Shown: positions 45,646 through 58,157, numbered from the stretch's first letter. The stretch: 64,000 nt of DNA from Stomoxys calcitrans (GCF_963082655.1 NC_081553.1:193381373-193445372), one strand, 5' to 3'. The notes: a model not told the origin generated them from the letters alone. Numbers and translations: made by a program.

Positions 45646-48605
45646 TATTTGAGTTATCGCATAAGTTTTCCTCTCAACGCTTGTGAGAGTAATGACCTTT
45701 CGTTTTACTTAAGTTTGTTTTGTGGCATTACCACATGCATAAATATATAAATGTACTACAACATCATACGATCATTGGTATATTCCAAAGAGCATACGAT
45801 CGTTGGCATACGTAAAGTGTAATTGTGTTGGGAAAGAAATTATTATCATTTTGCTAATTGTTTACCCAACTGAAGTTCTGCGGAATTTCAAATATTTCGC
45901 CATATATATGTCAAACCAGTAATTTTACGTCATACTGTAATATGCACACACAACATTCAAAGAAATACGTGGTTCACACAGCTATGTCATTGTGGAAAGA
46001 CTTAATATTGAATATATGTTAAAGCGTTTTTATAAATTTTTGCTGGAAAATTTGTTATTACAACATAAATAAGCCATTGCACTGTGGTAATGAACCATAT
46101 AATAGACAGAACTATTGTGTAGTTCAGTTTAAATCATTGTACCGTTACCTATGCTGATGGTCATAATCATTCACAATAGAATCGCATAATAATGGGACCT
46201 TTATACATAAGTATTACAATACAATGCTATTTTTATTGTAACATTGCTATGGGTTTGTATGATTGGTAGTCTGGACTATCATTATAAGCTTAAGACAAAT
46301 GGTTTGCTTCGTCCAAACCTTTACTCCCACAATAATGGAATATAAAATCAATTTGTATCGTTATTTATTAAACAAATAAACAATTGATACTAAATATATA
46401 AATATCCAGAAGAAACCACTATACACTGCTTGCAGCGAACATTTTCCCCATGACCTTAACGATTTTAATTGCGACGATTGCTAATCATATAGAACCTCTG
46501 TTTGAACTCTCCCCCTCCTTTTGTTGGTAGACAAAAAATGTTATATGATAAGATAAGAGTGGCGAAGAATTATTTCGTATGAAAGCTATGTTAAATGAAA
46601 ACCAGGGATAAGAGCGTTAAGTTTTTGTTACTATACTACTCTTGCATTATCTTGCTCATATTTGCTCATATTTGTTTGAATTAATGATTTATTCGCTTTG
46701 ATTAAAATCGTCACTTATTAGTACAAGTGAAGACTATTATGCAAAGTACATATAAGGAATATATCCATGGCATGGAATGTGCACATCTAGAATATTACTA
46801 CATTGTTTCCGCATTTGTTTAATTGACAATAAACAAGTTATAAATACACAAAAACAAAAAAAGAGAGAGAGACAATAACATTTGATAAACTAACAACTAA
46901 TGACAATACAGACAGGCCAGCAGAATATTGATCAAGTATTATACTTCGGGGAATTCTAATCTGTAATGATAACTACATATTTAGAGGACACGTGTAAGCT
47001 TTTTTTGCGGTTATCATCTCTCTGAGGCGAAGAAATTTCCAAATTAGTTATGGAAATTACTGATAATTACATACTATGTAGCTGAAGGGAATTGCAAGAT
47101 TAAAATATTTGTGAAGTGCCATCATGGTAACCAAAATAGACCGTTCTGCTACATTTGTAGAAATCGGTGTTATTGCATCCGAGATTGCAGTGTCGGACAT
47201 TAACGCGCTATTTCTTCTTCGCATAATAAAGAAGAATATCTGAAAACTGGGCTCTTACCTTAATAAAGTACTAACAAATAATGTCTCCATAAAAGGCCAC
47301 ATTTTTCCATGGTCTGACCATAGATTCTGATCTCACAATTAAGAGCTTAAAAGAAAGTACAGCCATATTTATGTTAGGCGTTACGACGAGACCGAGAGAC
47401 TATGCGCAATGTCCCATGCCCTTGCGGGCATACATATATAAATAAGCCAATGATCGGATGTTGTGCGCATTTTTTAAAGAAACCCAAAAACCACATAAGA
47501 GCAATTCACTACAATTCTATGCCCAGATGTTTGTCTTAGTCTGGTATTATTTTCGACATTAACATTCCATTCCGAAAGCCAGGCATTGACATAAGTTCTC
47601 TTAAGTTTAGTGGTACTTTTCACATGCGCTGCTTGCCGCCTTATTCTGAGCAAGTTTGTTTGTCCGTAATCCTATGGGTCCCATGTAAACTAAGAAGGTC
47701 GTACCGACCTCATTGTTATTCCCCTTCCAATTCTCCCTTAACATTTATCTTTTCTTGTCGCGGGTCATATGGTCTTTGCTGCCCTACTGAGGGCGCCTTC
47801 GTTTCAACGTGCATCTCTCGCCCATCACTTTCGGTCCTCATAAACAATGAGTCATAGTCTCGTTATTCGCCATTTCATTCCCTCCGATGCTTTTGGGGCG
47901 TGACAACCAAGGTCTTGCTTCCTCAGCCCCCAGCGCTGGTCAGCCATTTATTCCTGACCAGCTTATCGGCAGGCTCGTTCTCTGTCACTCCTTGATGGCT
48001 TGCTATTCAGTAGAGCCTGTCAGATTTCCCCGTGGTTTGAGGAAACTCTTTGCATCTCCTAACTATTCTCGACCTCACATGGTCCGACGGCAGAGGTCAT
48101 TTTAACGTGAAGACTCCTATAAATAGTCCGAGGTTTTGCTTTCTCAACCCAAGAATAAGTGATGTGCCCATAGCCCATTCACAATTATTCTGTTGCTCAA
48201 ATTTTTTGTTAATTCTATTCGTTGCAATTGGCAGTTTTGCAAAGATTCGGATGAGACATCTGCTATGATCTTAGTGTTTATGCCTTCTATGTCCAAGAAG
48301 GCCTTCCAAGTGACGTCTTGTATGCCAAAAATACCACCTGATATACTCAACCACATCATGAAGGCCAATGTCAACCAACTGCGAGTGAAAGGTCGAGAAG
48401 GCTTCCAATATACATGACCTGAAATCCAGGGAGTGGAAGAGTGGCCCGGTTTCCATATATCGGGATGAAAACCCTTCTAACCTTCTGCCATACAGAAAAG
48501 TTTACTCATAAGCCATACAATATTCAAACTCTTGTACATTATAGTAAAAAATTAAACAGTCCTTACTATTATTAATGTCTTAATAATTCGCTTCTCTACT
48601 TGTTA
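45646..48605. other. Intergenic, no gene recognised
   Basis: 45650-47300 is AT-rich with no coding signal. 'catacgatc(a/g)ttgg(t/c)at' occurs twice at about 45766 and 45796. 47600-48460 is more GC-rich and may be a decayed transposon, but no frame shows a recognisable domain. The opposed frames at 48144-48456 are unsupported. Confidence 0.45.
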
Positions 48606-48611
48606 GTCATT

Positions 48612-48722
48612 ATACCCACCACCGAAGGATGGATTTTGACGAAAGGTGGTTTACATATATACCCGAAGTGGTGGGTATCCAAAGATCGGCCCGGCCAAAC
48701 TTAACGCCTTTTTACTTGTTTT
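48612..48722 (-). repeat. Minimal family C derivative, about 110 bp
   Basis: Both ends of family C are present ('tatacccaccaccgaagga' at the left, 'gtggtgggtatccaaag' and 'aacgcctttttacttg' at the right). All 153-bp units are deleted. 48723-50080 contains no recognised feature. Confidence 0.85.
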
Positions 48723-50084
48723 GAAAACAGCTGATGATCATTTTGCCGTCATCATTTGGTTGGTCAGGCACTGTGCTTTCAGAAAATGCTTTATAATTGG
48801 CTACAAGCAAATTAAGATAGTATTACATGAACTTAAAACCATTTTTTTTTTACTTTTATAGATAAATTCATACATACGCATTAATTAACTTGGTGACTAT
48901 GAAATACATAGCAAATAACAATGAAATATTGGCCACAGATACTGAGAGTGTGACCGGTATGTGAACATGAACATGAGCAATAACCATTGTGGAGGCAAGA
49001 TTGATGATTCATATCAGAGTTTGAAAGCCGATGACTCTTGTTGCTTACTTTTCCTCGTAGAACTCGAGTGATTTGTTTTTGTATTGAAGACAAGTAGTAA
49101 TAACGTTTGAAAGGGAATTACATTTGCCAATAAATTACCTTTTTAGGTTTTTTTTTTAACAAAATTTTAACTCAACAGCATCTTTAGTGTATCAAAGTCC
49201 ATCTCCCTGTCTGTCTGAGTGTACTTACTTAATTTAATTCTTCTGCGGTATAGTGGTTTTCTATAGACATTCATTTCATGAATGATGACTCATATTTTCG
49301 AAACTTGGGGAAGTCATTTTACGCTGCTTGCTTCATGAGGAAACATCGCAGCATTGTCTTCTTTCATGGAATTTACCTTAGTTTTTATGGAAGCACAAGT
49401 GGGAAAGACGATACACTCAATCTCGTATCTCTAACCCAGTGCCGTCAGCTGACAAGCATTCAACATTCTCACAACACTCGATGGCACGGCATGTGCGCAT
49501 GCGCAATAAAAACAAAAGATGCATATTGGCTTTTGTCCGGTTTTCCAACGTGACCAATATTTCCTGATGGTTATCAATTTTCACTCTCGCAGTGTGTTTG
49601 TGAGGTGCAGTTGGCTACGAATGATCAATCTGGGTCTGTTTTTGTTCAGTTCATAACGGTTTGAGTGTGAATTCTGGAAAATCTTGCATGCCTATGGAAT
49701 GCAACAGGTTTGTTGTGATTTTAAGAGGTTTCCTTGTGGGGTTTCTTTAGCAGTGGCTGGCTGCCATTATGTTTTTGGTTTGAATAATGCATGAGATCGT
49801 GTTTGACATGACCTAAATGGATTTTGTGATTGGAAGTCTTATTTCATAGATGTTTTTTTTTGGAATTCGGTCATCAAATGATTTGTCTATTAGAAAAGAT
49901 TTTAATGTTTTTCCTAACAAAACAGGTTCATTGTTTATGGGCAGAAGAAATCTGGCGGCGAGTTGGCAGTATTGGATTTTCAATAATTAATCGCATTGGC
50001 TTTACTTTATCTAATGAAAGTCATTAATTTTCCTCTAAAAACTTTTAATAATTTCCCATTACATTTTAAAAATCAATAAAAGTG
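48723..50084. other. Intergenic, nothing recognised
   Basis: No open frame here shows a recognisable domain or splice structure, and no known repeat was identified. Confidence 0.45.
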
Positions 50085-50335
50085 CATTAAGTTTTCAGGC
50101 CGAATCTTATAACCCTCCAAAACAATCGCGATTGTCAAGTTCTTTGAAAAAATTTTTAAAATATAGGAGATAATTAGGAGCGAATTAGACCAGATTTGCT
50201 GGGTATATTGGAAGTCATAACAAAATACTATGTGCAAAACTTCAGCCCAATCGGAAAAAAATTGCGACCTTTAGAGGCTTAAGAAATAAAACTGACAGAC
50301 CAGTTACATGGACTATATCAGGTTACTGATCTTAC
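50085..50335 (+). repeat. Family A fragment
   Basis: It has a degraded head, 'caggccgaatcttataacc', then 'cgattgtcaagttcttt' and one unit with 'aatttcagccc'-like and 'gcgacctttagaggctt' sequence. Confidence 0.65.
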
Positions 50336-53145
50336 TTTATAGAAAATTTATCCCATTAACCGAACTTAGAATAGCGTTCCAGTGCCTCGATCTTCTGTGC
50401 TTCTTCTAAAATCTCCGACACCAAGTTTCGAGATGATCTTTCTAGTAGACTTTTTGTCGTCCGGGTTTGCGTGTACCACAGTGTTCGCCTTCAAAAGACT
50501 TCTTCGCTGTAGCTTCTTCACTCATTCTAACAATCTGACCTAGCCAACGCTGCCGTTTTATTTTGATGCCAGCCCGAACAATTTCTCGAAATGCCGAGTT
50601 GACCAACTTAAGGAATTTTGCACATGATGACATCATTTCAAATTCCAAAGAGTTATCTTTATCCGTTCTGAAATGTCATATTTGTTACTAGTTTTGATCA
50701 GTGTGTCATATCTATTCACATCTGCATCTCGTATAATCTTTTCCAGCAGGATATTAAAGAGATCACACCATAAACTGTCTCCTTGTCTGAAAGCCCGTTT
50801 GGTATTGAATGGTTCGGAGAGATTCTTTCCAGTTCTTACTATGAAACGAGTATCAGCAAGTGTCGTGTGTTTTTAATTTTGCAGGGATACGAAACCTAGA
50901 CATGGCTTGAAATACCTTTGAATGTATAGGGCTGTCGAAAGCGGCTTTGTGTCAACGAAGATATGGTAAGAGTTCGCCTATCTTTCTCGGGTCTTTTCTA
51001 GGATATCTGTTCTATGGTTGATTTGCCTGGTTTAAAGCCCCATTAATAGGGTCCAATTATATCATTGACTTTAGATTTTAATCTTTCCAACAGTAGACTC
51101 GGAAGTATCTTGTATGGAATGGGGAGAAGACTTATTCCTCTGTAGTTGGCTCATTCCATCTTGCCTCTTTTCTTGCATACAGGACATAGTATGGTGAGGT
51201 TCCAATCATCGGGTATGCGTTTTACTAGCCTGATCGCACAGACGAGCTGTTGCATACGCCTTATCAGTGTGTCGCCTCCGGTTCAGCTGGCAACCCATCG
51301 TTACCTGCTGCCTTGTTGTTCTTCAGTCAGGACACTGCTAGTAATACCTCATTCTGACTAGGACATAAACAATCTAAACCATCACCGGGGATTGGTTCAG
51401 CGGGTACAGGATTTCCCTCCATCGTCGCTGTATCAGTTACCAGATTTCCTTCTTTGTCTCTGCAGGATAATGTGGCTGCACCAAAGTCATCGGTTTTATG
51501 TTTGATTTTTTGGTAAAATATCCGGACTTCGTTCTGACTCCTGTACATCTCAATTCGCTCACACTCACTTCTTTCCATATCTTTTTATACCCACCACCGA
51601 AGATGGGGGTTTATTCATTTTCTCATTCCGTTTGTAACACATCGAAATATCCATTTTCGTCCATCCATCCATCCATATATATTCTTGATAGTCGTAAAAA
51701 TCTAAGACGATCTAGTCATGTCCGTCCATCTGACCGTCTGTCTGTTGAAATCCTGTTACAGTCTTTGAAAATAGAGACATTGAGCTGAAACTTTGCACAG
51801 ATAATTTTTTTGTCCATAAGCAGGTTAAGATAGAAGATGGGCTATATCGGACTATATCTTAATATAGCTCCCATATAGACCGATCCGCCGATTTAAGGTC
51901 TTGGGACCATAAAAAGCGCATTTATTGTCCGATTTCGCCGAAATTTGGGATAGTGAGTTGTGTTGGGCCCTTCAACATCCTTCTTCAATTTGGCTTAGAT
52001 CGGTCCAGATTTGGATATAGCTGCCATATAGACCGATCCGCCGATTTAAGGTATTATGCCCATAAAAGCCACATTTATTTACCGATTTTGCTTAAATTTG
52101 GGACAGTGAGTTGTGTTATGCCCTTCAACATCTTCTTCAATTTGGCCCAGATCGGTCCAGATTTGGATATAGCTGCCATATAGATCGATCTCTCGATTGA
52201 AGGTCTAAGGCCCACAAAAGACGCATTTATTGTACGATTTTGCCGAAATTTGGGACAGTGAGTTGTGTTTGGCCCCTTGACATTTTTCTCCATTTTAGCC
52301 AAGATCGGTCCAGATTTGAATATAGCTGCCATATAGACCGATCTCTCGTTTTAAGGTCTTGGACCCATAAAAGGAGCATTTATTGTGCGATTTCGTCGAA
52401 ATTTGCGACAGTGAGTTGTGTTAGTCGTTTCGACATCCATGTCGTATGTGGTTCAGAACGGTCTATATTTAGATATAGCTACCTAAAAGAACAATATGGG
52501 GCCAAAAATTTTGAATTTTTACCGGATTATGATGAAAAGTGGCTTACATAAATACCGAGGTGGTGGTATAAGGCCTTTTACTTGTTTCTTATTGCGAAGT
52601 AGACGTTTTTCCTCTCTCCTTTTTTCCCGATACCTCTCTTTCATCTGACGCGTTGCTACTGATTGCAGGGTTGCTCTGTATGCTACATTATTGGGTCCAG
52701 TAGCAATTTGACACTCTTGGGTTTCCTGGAGCAGGTTTCTGGCACCTATGTAATAATTGCACTGCAATGGAGTGGGCAATGGGTTTATCAACGGGACCTG
52801 CTTTCATCCAACAGCTGGGTCATTCAAGTGGAGTATGACGTTGTCATCTGTTGTGTTTGCAGCTTGAGGTGTCAGATCGTACTTTTCTCGCCGTGCTCAA
52901 GCGGGTGCGAACCTTTGGTACAACAAGGTAATGATCAGAATTCACGTTTGCTCCTCGGACCAATCTACGTCTAACACGCTGGATGAATGCCTTCCAACTA
53001 TTACAACGTGATCAATTTGGTTTCTTACATCTTGGAACAAGCATGTCGCTTGGTGATTTTTCTACCATGTTTTTGCCGCGGTGAAGTCTATTAGCCTCAA
53101 CCCATTATCGAACGTTATCTCGTGGAGGCTAAATTTTCAGACTGT
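50336..53145 (-). pseudogene. APE-type LINE (copy 2), interrupted by a family C insertion
   Basis: On the minus strand the order is endonuclease, linker, RT. The endonuclease remnant at 52960-53110 reads RNQIDHVVIVGRHSSSVLDV. The linker (52600-52680) reads MKERYREKRREEKRL. After the insertion, 51400-51578 reads ECERIEMYRSQNEVR..YQKIKHKTDDF. RT pieces continue to 50370. Family C sequence (51583-52592) splits the linker. Copy 3 at 60835-62130 shows the two halves joined, which confirms the insertion. Stops and frameshifts are frequent. Confidence 0.8.
51583..52592 (-). repeat. Family C repeat inserted in the LINE
   Basis: The ends are 'tatacccaccaccgaagatg' and 'gaggtggtggtataaggc', followed by 'cttttacttg'. 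The unit mark 'cgatc(c/t)(g/c)(c/t)cg' recurs at 51881, 52034, 52187 and 52339, steps of 153, 153 and 152. Confidence 0.9.
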
Positions 53146-53194
53146 TGGATCAAAGATATATTCCTTCCCTATCTAAGTATTAAAATCTCACTTT

Positions 53195-53505
53195 GTAAAC
53201 ACGTTTTCGCAATAACTTCAATAAGTTTGCACATTCATTCTTACACATTATTGAGAGCTGTCCGATTCAAGTTTAAGCTCAATAATAAAGGACCTCTACT
53301 TTATAGCCGCGTCCGAACGGCGTGCCGCAGTGCGACACCTCTTTGGAGAGAAGTTTTTACATGGCAAAGTACAGCACAAATGTCACCAGCATTAGGAGGG
53401 GATAACTTCCTCCGAAGTTTTTCTGATGTTCTCGCCAGGATTTGAACCCAGGCGCTCAGCCTCATATGCGGACATATTAACCTCTGTGCTACGGTGACCT
53501 CTAAC
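53195..53505 (-). repeat. tRNA-derived SINE, near full length
   Basis: On the minus strand the A box is 'gtagcacagaggttaata' and the B box 'gggttcaaatcctggcgag'. The body has 'ggtgtcgcactgcggcacgc' and 'ctataaagtagaggtcc'. The 3' end is decayed. A family B end ('agtggtggtgtaggta') follows at 53508-53525. Confidence 0.85.
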
Positions 53506-53530
53506 CACAGTGGTGGTGTAGGTAAAAAAA

Positions 53531-54126
53531 TGTTTAGCGGTGGTTATTCCATCCTAGTACTGGTGACACTTTTAGGGTATTCTTGGGGAAATTTCCTTTT
53601 GCAATCTTTAAATTTAGGACAGAAATGTTTGCAGGGTATGGATTATTTTCAGCAACAGCTAACAATACAGTTCTAACATGCTTAACGATTTCATTAAATA
53701 TGTAACTTATTCTCTTATATGTTATCTGACATGTTTTGGCTATTATTTGATAATGGTATAAAATTGCTAAGAATTTCTACATATATTCCTATATTACCCA
53801 TAACCATTTCTATATTACCCTACCTTTATGATGACGAATAATTCTTTTGTATTGACAATCAAACTTTACACACAAAATCATCCATCCATTTTTGTGTTTT
53901 TTTTATACAGCAGTCTTCTATACTCCTTTATGAATTGTGATTCATTTGCCTTCGGGAAAAGTTATTCAATTTTAGTGCAGTGAATTTACTTAAGCATTCA
54001 TTGCTGGACAGAAATGAGTGTGCACATATGTATATCGAAATGACTTCTACCAGGTAAACAAAAAGTTATATGGCAAATTATGCCAAATCCTTATTTAAAT
54101 TTGTTTAGGAAAAGTATAATTTGAAC
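53531..54126. other. AT-rich intergenic sequence, nothing recognised
   Basis: No coding signal or repeat was identified. Confidence 0.5.
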
Positions 54127-55032
54127 AAGTAAGAGCGTGCTAAGTTCGGCCGGACCGAATTTTATATACCTTCCACCATGGAACACATTTACAGAGTTCT
54201 TTGCGCGTTATGTCTTTTTAGACAAACAAAGAATAATGAATAACAACTGTTATGCTATTGGAGCTATATTAAGTTATAGTCCGATTCGGATCATAAATGA
54301 ATTGAATGCTAAACATTTTGGAAGTCATTGTGTAATATTTCAGGTCATTCGGATAAGAATTGCACCATGTAGGGGCCCAAGTAGCAAAATCGGAAGATCG
54401 GTTTACATGGGAGCTGTATCAAGCTATAGATCGATTCAGACCATATTTCACATGTATATTGAAGGTCATGGGAGAAGCCATTGTACAAAATTTAACCCAA
54501 ATTGGATAATAACTGCGCCCTCTAGCGGCTCAAGAAGTCAAGATCCAAGATCGGTTTATATGGCAACTATATTAGATTAATTACCGATTTGCGCCAAACT
54601 AAGCACAGTTGTTGGAAGACATAACAAAACACCTCATTCAAAATTTCAGCCAAATCGGATGAGAATTGCGCCCTCCAGCAGCTCAGGAAGTCAAGATCCA
54701 AGATCGGTTTATATGACAGCTATACCAGGTTATAAACCGATTTGAATCATACTTAACGCAGTTGTTGGAAGTGATACCAAAACACCACGTGCAAAATTAC
54801 ATCCAAATCGGATAAGAATTACGCTCTCTAAAAGCTAAAGAAGTCAAAACCCTAGATCGGTGTATATGGCAACTATATTAAAACATGGACCGATTTGGTC
54901 CATTTACAATCCCAACCGATCTATACTAATAAAAAGTATTTGTGCAAAATTTCAAGCGTCTAGCTTTACTCCTTTTAGTCAGTCAGACAGACGGACGGAC
55001 GGACAGACGGATGGATGGACGATCAAGAATAT

Positions 55033-55272
55033 ATTGGGTTGCCCAAAAAGTAATTGCGGATTTTTTAAAAGAAAGTAAATGCATTTTGAATAAAACTTAG
55101 AATGAACTTTAATCGAATATACTTTTTTTACACTTTTTTTTCTAAAGCAAGCTAAAAGTAACAGCTGATAACTGACAGAAGAAAGAATGCAATTACAGAT
55201 TCGCAAGCTATGAAAAAATTTGTCAACACCGACTATATGAAAAATCCGTAATTACTTTTTGGGCAACCCAAT
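55033..55272 (+). mobile_element. Mariner-like MITE, full length
   Basis: Left TIR 'ttgggttgcccaaaaagtaa', right 'ttactttttgggcaacccaa'. It is flanked by TA on both sides and inserted in the AT-rich right end of the family A repeat. Confidence 0.92.
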
Positions 55273-55288
55273 ATATTCTTTATGGGGT

Positions 55289-55604
55289 AAAATTGCAAAT
55301 TTTGGCCATGTACATTCCACTAGGGAACAGGGGCAAACTTCTCACATATCAATGAGTGCAGTCCGATTCACGTTTAAGCTCAATGATAAGGGGCCTCCTT
55401 TTTATAGCCGAGACCGAACGCCGCGCCGCAGGGCGACACCTCTTTGGAGAGAAGTTTTACATGGCATAGTACCTCACAAATGTTGCCAGCATTGGTAGGG
55501 GAAAACCACCGCTGATTATTTTTTCTGATGGTCTCGCCAGGATTCGAAACCAGGCGTTCCGCGTCATAGGCGGACATGCTAACCTCTGCACTACGGTGGC
55601 TTGC
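55289..55604 (-). repeat. tRNA-derived SINE with 8-bp target-site duplication
   Basis: On the minus strand it has the head 'gccaccgtagtgcagaggtt', a B box with a one-base change ('ggtttcgaatcctggcgag'), 'ggtgtcgccctgcggcgcgg', 'ctataaaaaggaggcccctt' and the 3' end 'gaatgtacatggccaaaat'. 'tatggggt' flanks it at 55281-55288 and 55605-55612. Confidence 0.95.
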
Positions 55605-55690
55605 TATGGGGTCTTTGACGCATATTTCGAGTTGTTACAAACAGAATGACAAAATTAGTTTACCCCCATCCTATGGTGGAGGGTATAAAA

Positions 55691-56312
55691 ATCTTCTTAA
55701 AAGTCAATGATTCATTTCACTTCTATTCTATGACGCAGGCAATTTTTTCTAGTACAATAAGTAAGTCAATTGTACAATTAACGAATTAATTTCACGAGTT
55801 TTCGCTAAAAAATATATTTTACTATAGTAGCAAGTCAGTGTTTGCACTCCAGCATCTTGTGATTAGATAGCATTTGCGCCAAACTACAACTCATATCAGC
55901 TTATTATGTCAATTCCAAGTCAACGATAAGATTAGATGCGTATGTATGGTCTAGTAGGGTCTATGAAAGAATGGAAAAATATGTTTGTTACACATTTCTT
56001 ATTTTGGGAGGTGATTTTTTTTCTGATAATACTTGCATAAAAAAACAACGCGCGTGGACATTGCCTGAAGTTTTGGTAATGCTGAATAAAGTTGGTTATA
56101 AAAAACAAAAATTTTTAGAAAAGTTTTTCAAAGCACTAAATGATAGTATTTGGATATAGACCGCTCACAATTTGATTACCCGATAACGTTTATTAGCTCA
56201 TATAAAAGAGGTACTTATTATCCCATCTTGACCCAAATCGATGCATGTGTGCATCTGGCTATAGTAAAGGATTATAAATAAACCCTTAGTGATTGTGGTA
56301 ACCATCAGTTTT
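55691..56312. other. Intergenic, nothing recognised
   Basis: The 62-codon frame at 55971-56159 has no recognisable domain. Confidence 0.5.
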
Positions 56313-56315
56313 TTT

Positions 56316-57475
56316 ATACCCTCCACCATAGGATGGGGGTATACTAATTTCGTCATTCTGTTTGTAACAACTCGAAATATGCGTCTGAGATCCCATAAAG
56401 TATATATACTCTTGATCGTCATCTCATTTGAAGTCGATCTAGCTAGGTCCGTCCGCCCGTCCGTCCGTCTGTCTGTCGAAAACATGCTAACTTTCGAATG
56501 AGTAAAGCTAGCCGCTTTAATTTTTGCACAAATACTTTTTATTAGTTTAGGTCGGTTGGGACTGCAAATGGGCCAAATAGGTACATGTTTTGATATAGCT
56601 GGGTCTTGACTTCTTGAGCCTCTGAGGGTGCAATTCTCATCCGATTTGACTGAAATTTTGCACATGGTGTTTTGCTATCACTTCCAACAACTGCGCTATG
56701 TATGCTTCAAATCGGTTCATATTTTGATATAGCTGTCTTATAAACTAATTTTGGGTTTTGACTGGAGCCTCTAGAGGGCACAATTCTCTTACGTTTTAAT
56801 TGAAATTTTGCACTTAGTTTTTTTGGTATCACTTCCAAAAACTGTGTTAAGTATGATTCAAATCGATTAATCTGGTATAGCTGTCATATAAACCGATCTT
56901 TGATCTTGACTTCTTGAGCCAATAGAGCGCGCAATTCTCATCCGATTTGGCTAAAATGTTGTATGAGGTGCTTTGTTATGACTTCCAATAACTGTGCTAG
57001 GTATGGCGCAAATCGGTACATAGCATGATATAGCTGCCTTATAAATCGATCTTTGATCTTGACTTCTTGAGCCTCTAGAGGGCGCAATTATTATCTGAAT
57101 TGGCTGAAATTTTGTACAACTGCTTCTCCCATGGCCTTTAACATACGTGTCTAATATGGTCTGAATCGATCAATAGCTTGATACAGCTCCCATATAAACC
57201 TAACTCTTGTTTTTGCTTCTTAAGACCCTACAAGGCGCAATTCTTATCCGAATGAACTGAAATAATACACAATGACCTTTACAATGTTCAGCATTCATTT
57301 ATGGTCCGAATAGGATTATAACTTGATATAGCTCCAATAGCATAATAGTTCTTATTCAATATTCTTTGTTTGACTAAAAAGATATACCGCGTATAGAACT
57401 CGACAAATGCGATCCATGGTGGTGGGTATATAAGATTCAGCCAGGCCGAACTTAGCACGCTCTTACTTGTTTTTA
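56316..57475 (-). repeat. Family A repeat, full-length inverted copy
   Basis: The right terminus comes first ('tataccctccaccataggat', 'ccgtccgtctgtctgtcg'). Inverted units with 'cttcttgagcc(t/a)(c/a)tag' follow. The head on the right is 'atccatggtggtgggtata', 'ccaggccgaacttagcacg' and 'ctcttacttg'. Confidence 0.88.
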
Positions 57476-58155
57476 CTTGTTAACTCAGTGATAAGATAAG
57501 AAAAGTAGCCAATCAACCGAAACTCCCTTATTTTCACACTTACGCTCTCTCTCTCTCTCTCTTTCTCTAGTACTGCATTGGCACTATAAGAAATTATGTT
57601 GACAACTATGACAAACATAAACGAAGAAAACGGAAGTACTTTATCTTATTTATTCTTTGGAGTTTACATTTTGATTTTTAATTCGCCTCGTTCATATTTT
57701 CATATTTTACATAATGTAATTAATAACTTACACTACGTTCTGGCTGCAATAAAATTTATTTTAATGTTTTTCTTTTTTTTACTGTTTTATTTTAAAAATT
57801 TTATCATTCACAATGTCACAGAACAAGAATAGCAACAATTGCTTGTGGTTTGATTGTGAAAGGTTTTCCTGCAGAGTGAAAAAAGCCAACAACAGATGGA
57901 AAAAAATTACAAAACGTTCATAAAAACTGTGGGTGTGACAAGCAAGGAATGAAATGCGATAAGAGTTTGGAAATATGTACAAACGAGTGCATTAAATTGC
58001 ATAAAGCACAATGATGGCGAAAGAAATAACGGAAATTCTCGGGAACTTTGAGACAGAATTGGATAAAAGAGTGGACATATGTATGTGTGTTGCTTAATTA
58101 AAAGACCATTGCAGTTATTTAACAGGGGAGAGGAAGAAGGATGCATGCCTACACT
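57476..58155. other. Intergenic, nothing recognised
   Basis: There is a (CT)n tract at about 57546-57567. No supported gene. Confidence 0.5.
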
Positions 58156-58157
58156 GA

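Larger units (their letters stand above)
54127..55690 (+). repeat. Family A repeat carrying a nested MITE and SINE
   Basis: The left end is 'gtgctaagttcggccggacc' then 'ttatataccttccaccatgg'. The unit mark 'tcaagatcca' occurs at 54538 and 54691 and its equivalent at 54844, steps of 153 bp. The right end is split: 'gatcaagaatat' precedes the MITE (55033-55272), 'attctttatggggt' follows it, then the SINE (55289-55604). Finally 'atcctatggtggagggtata' is at 55666-55685. Confidence 0.9.

Noticed and set aside
47600..48460. GC-richer block with frames on both strands, considered as a gene
   Set aside because: No frame shows a recognisable domain, and stops interrupt every candidate; probably an old transposon.
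57596..58146. Hydrophobic open frames of 67-79 codons on both strands
   Set aside because: AT-rich composition gives Phe/Ile/Leu-rich translations; there is no start context, splice signal or similarity.
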